This document shows positions 12,681 to 12,753 of a stretch of 12,753 nucleotides of DNA, piece by piece. The first letter of the stretch is position 1; each line of letters starts with the position of its first letter. Source of the stretch: Planctomycetota bacterium (lineage in GTDB: Bacteria > Planctomycetota > Brocadiia > JAJRTI01); assembly GCA_024278415.1 (NCBI GenBank), contig JAJRTI010000634.1, forward strand, positions 1-12,753. The letters run 5' to 3'. The notes beneath the pieces were generated by a model. The model was not told the origin of the DNA, did no database searches, and saw only the letters and a list, made by a program, of their open reading frames with translations. Position numbers and translations under genes: made by a program.

Positions 12681-12749
12681 ATGCGCCGAAGGCGCATCAC
12701 AACATAGCCCAGTGCAAGCTCGTTCGGTCGCGTCAGCGGGCGAACGAGC
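12681..12749. repeat. Two hairpins near the window end
   Basis: ATGCGCC (12681-12687) pairs with GGCGCAT (12691-12697) around GAA. GCTCGTTCG (12718-12726) pairs with CGAACGAGC (12741-12749) around a 14-nt loop. The first has the same triloop style (TTC on the other strand) as the palindrome at 1-28. Nothing else is recognised between 12573 and 12753. Confidence 0.6.
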
Positions 12750-12753
12750 GCCG

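Overview
This window looks like chromosomal DNA from a GC-rich, Gram-negative-type bacterium. I would guess Planctomycetota or a neighbouring phylum such as Hydrogenedentota, but no rRNA or other phylogenetic marker is present. The clues are a 'large N-terminal membrane anchor plus Gln/Ala-rich tail' protein of the planctomycete type, Gfo/Idh/MocA and sugar-isomerase TIM-barrel genes, many dispersed palindromes, and integron attC-like sites whose 5' half reads 'NKALHRS' in one frame, a signature I associate with planctomycete cassette arrays.

Layout. (1) 1-2040 is accessory DNA with less GC-biased codon use. It opens with a double palindrome, followed by an orphan 228-aa protein gene that ends exactly on an attC-like stem-loop. 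Next comes a type II toxin-antitoxin pair, a PIN/VapC-like toxin broken by an in-frame TGA and its overlapping downstream partner, and then a second attC-like stem-loop that overlaps the end of the antitoxin gene. This looks like a fossil piece of a chromosomal integron cassette array. (2) 2051-4463 (minus strand) is a two-gene unit, an MsbA-like ABC exporter followed by a Nudix hydrolase, with a good sigma70-type promoter at 4549-4577. (3) 4464-5234 is a repeat-rich gap containing copies of a 30-nt hairpin element, a perfect 29-bp tandem duplication and the frameshifted stub of an RHS/YD-repeat protein. (4) 5235-8613 (plus strand) holds a Gfo/Idh/MocA dehydrogenase, an M20 metallopeptidase/deacylase and a sugar-phosphate isomerase/epimerase-like TIM barrel. 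They are separated by palindrome-filled gaps, and the third gene has its own TATAAT promoter. (5) 8899-12111 (minus strand) encodes a 1070-residue membrane-anchored protein with a 400-residue Gln/Ala/Gly-rich region, under its own promoter. (6) 12210-12753 has no convincing gene but contains a perfect consensus TTGACA-16-TATAAT promoter, a 28-bp imperfect hairpin and a heptamer array.

How the genes work together. The exporter and Nudix enzyme are probably cotranscribed housekeeping functions (envelope export; nucleotide sanitation). The dehydrogenase, deacylase and TIM-barrel enzyme are a plausible small catabolic set for a derivatised sugar or polyol, but the substrate cannot be read from sequence. 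The two most interesting non-gene signals are the attC-like pair bracketing a decaying toxin-antitoxin cassette, and a family of about seven 30-nt hairpins. In that family the stem bases change in compensating pairs while the TNAC loop and the CTAC-type tail stay fixed; one probable copy lies inside the M20 coding sequence. All six intact genes outside the cassette region end in TAG, which is unusual for GC-rich DNA.
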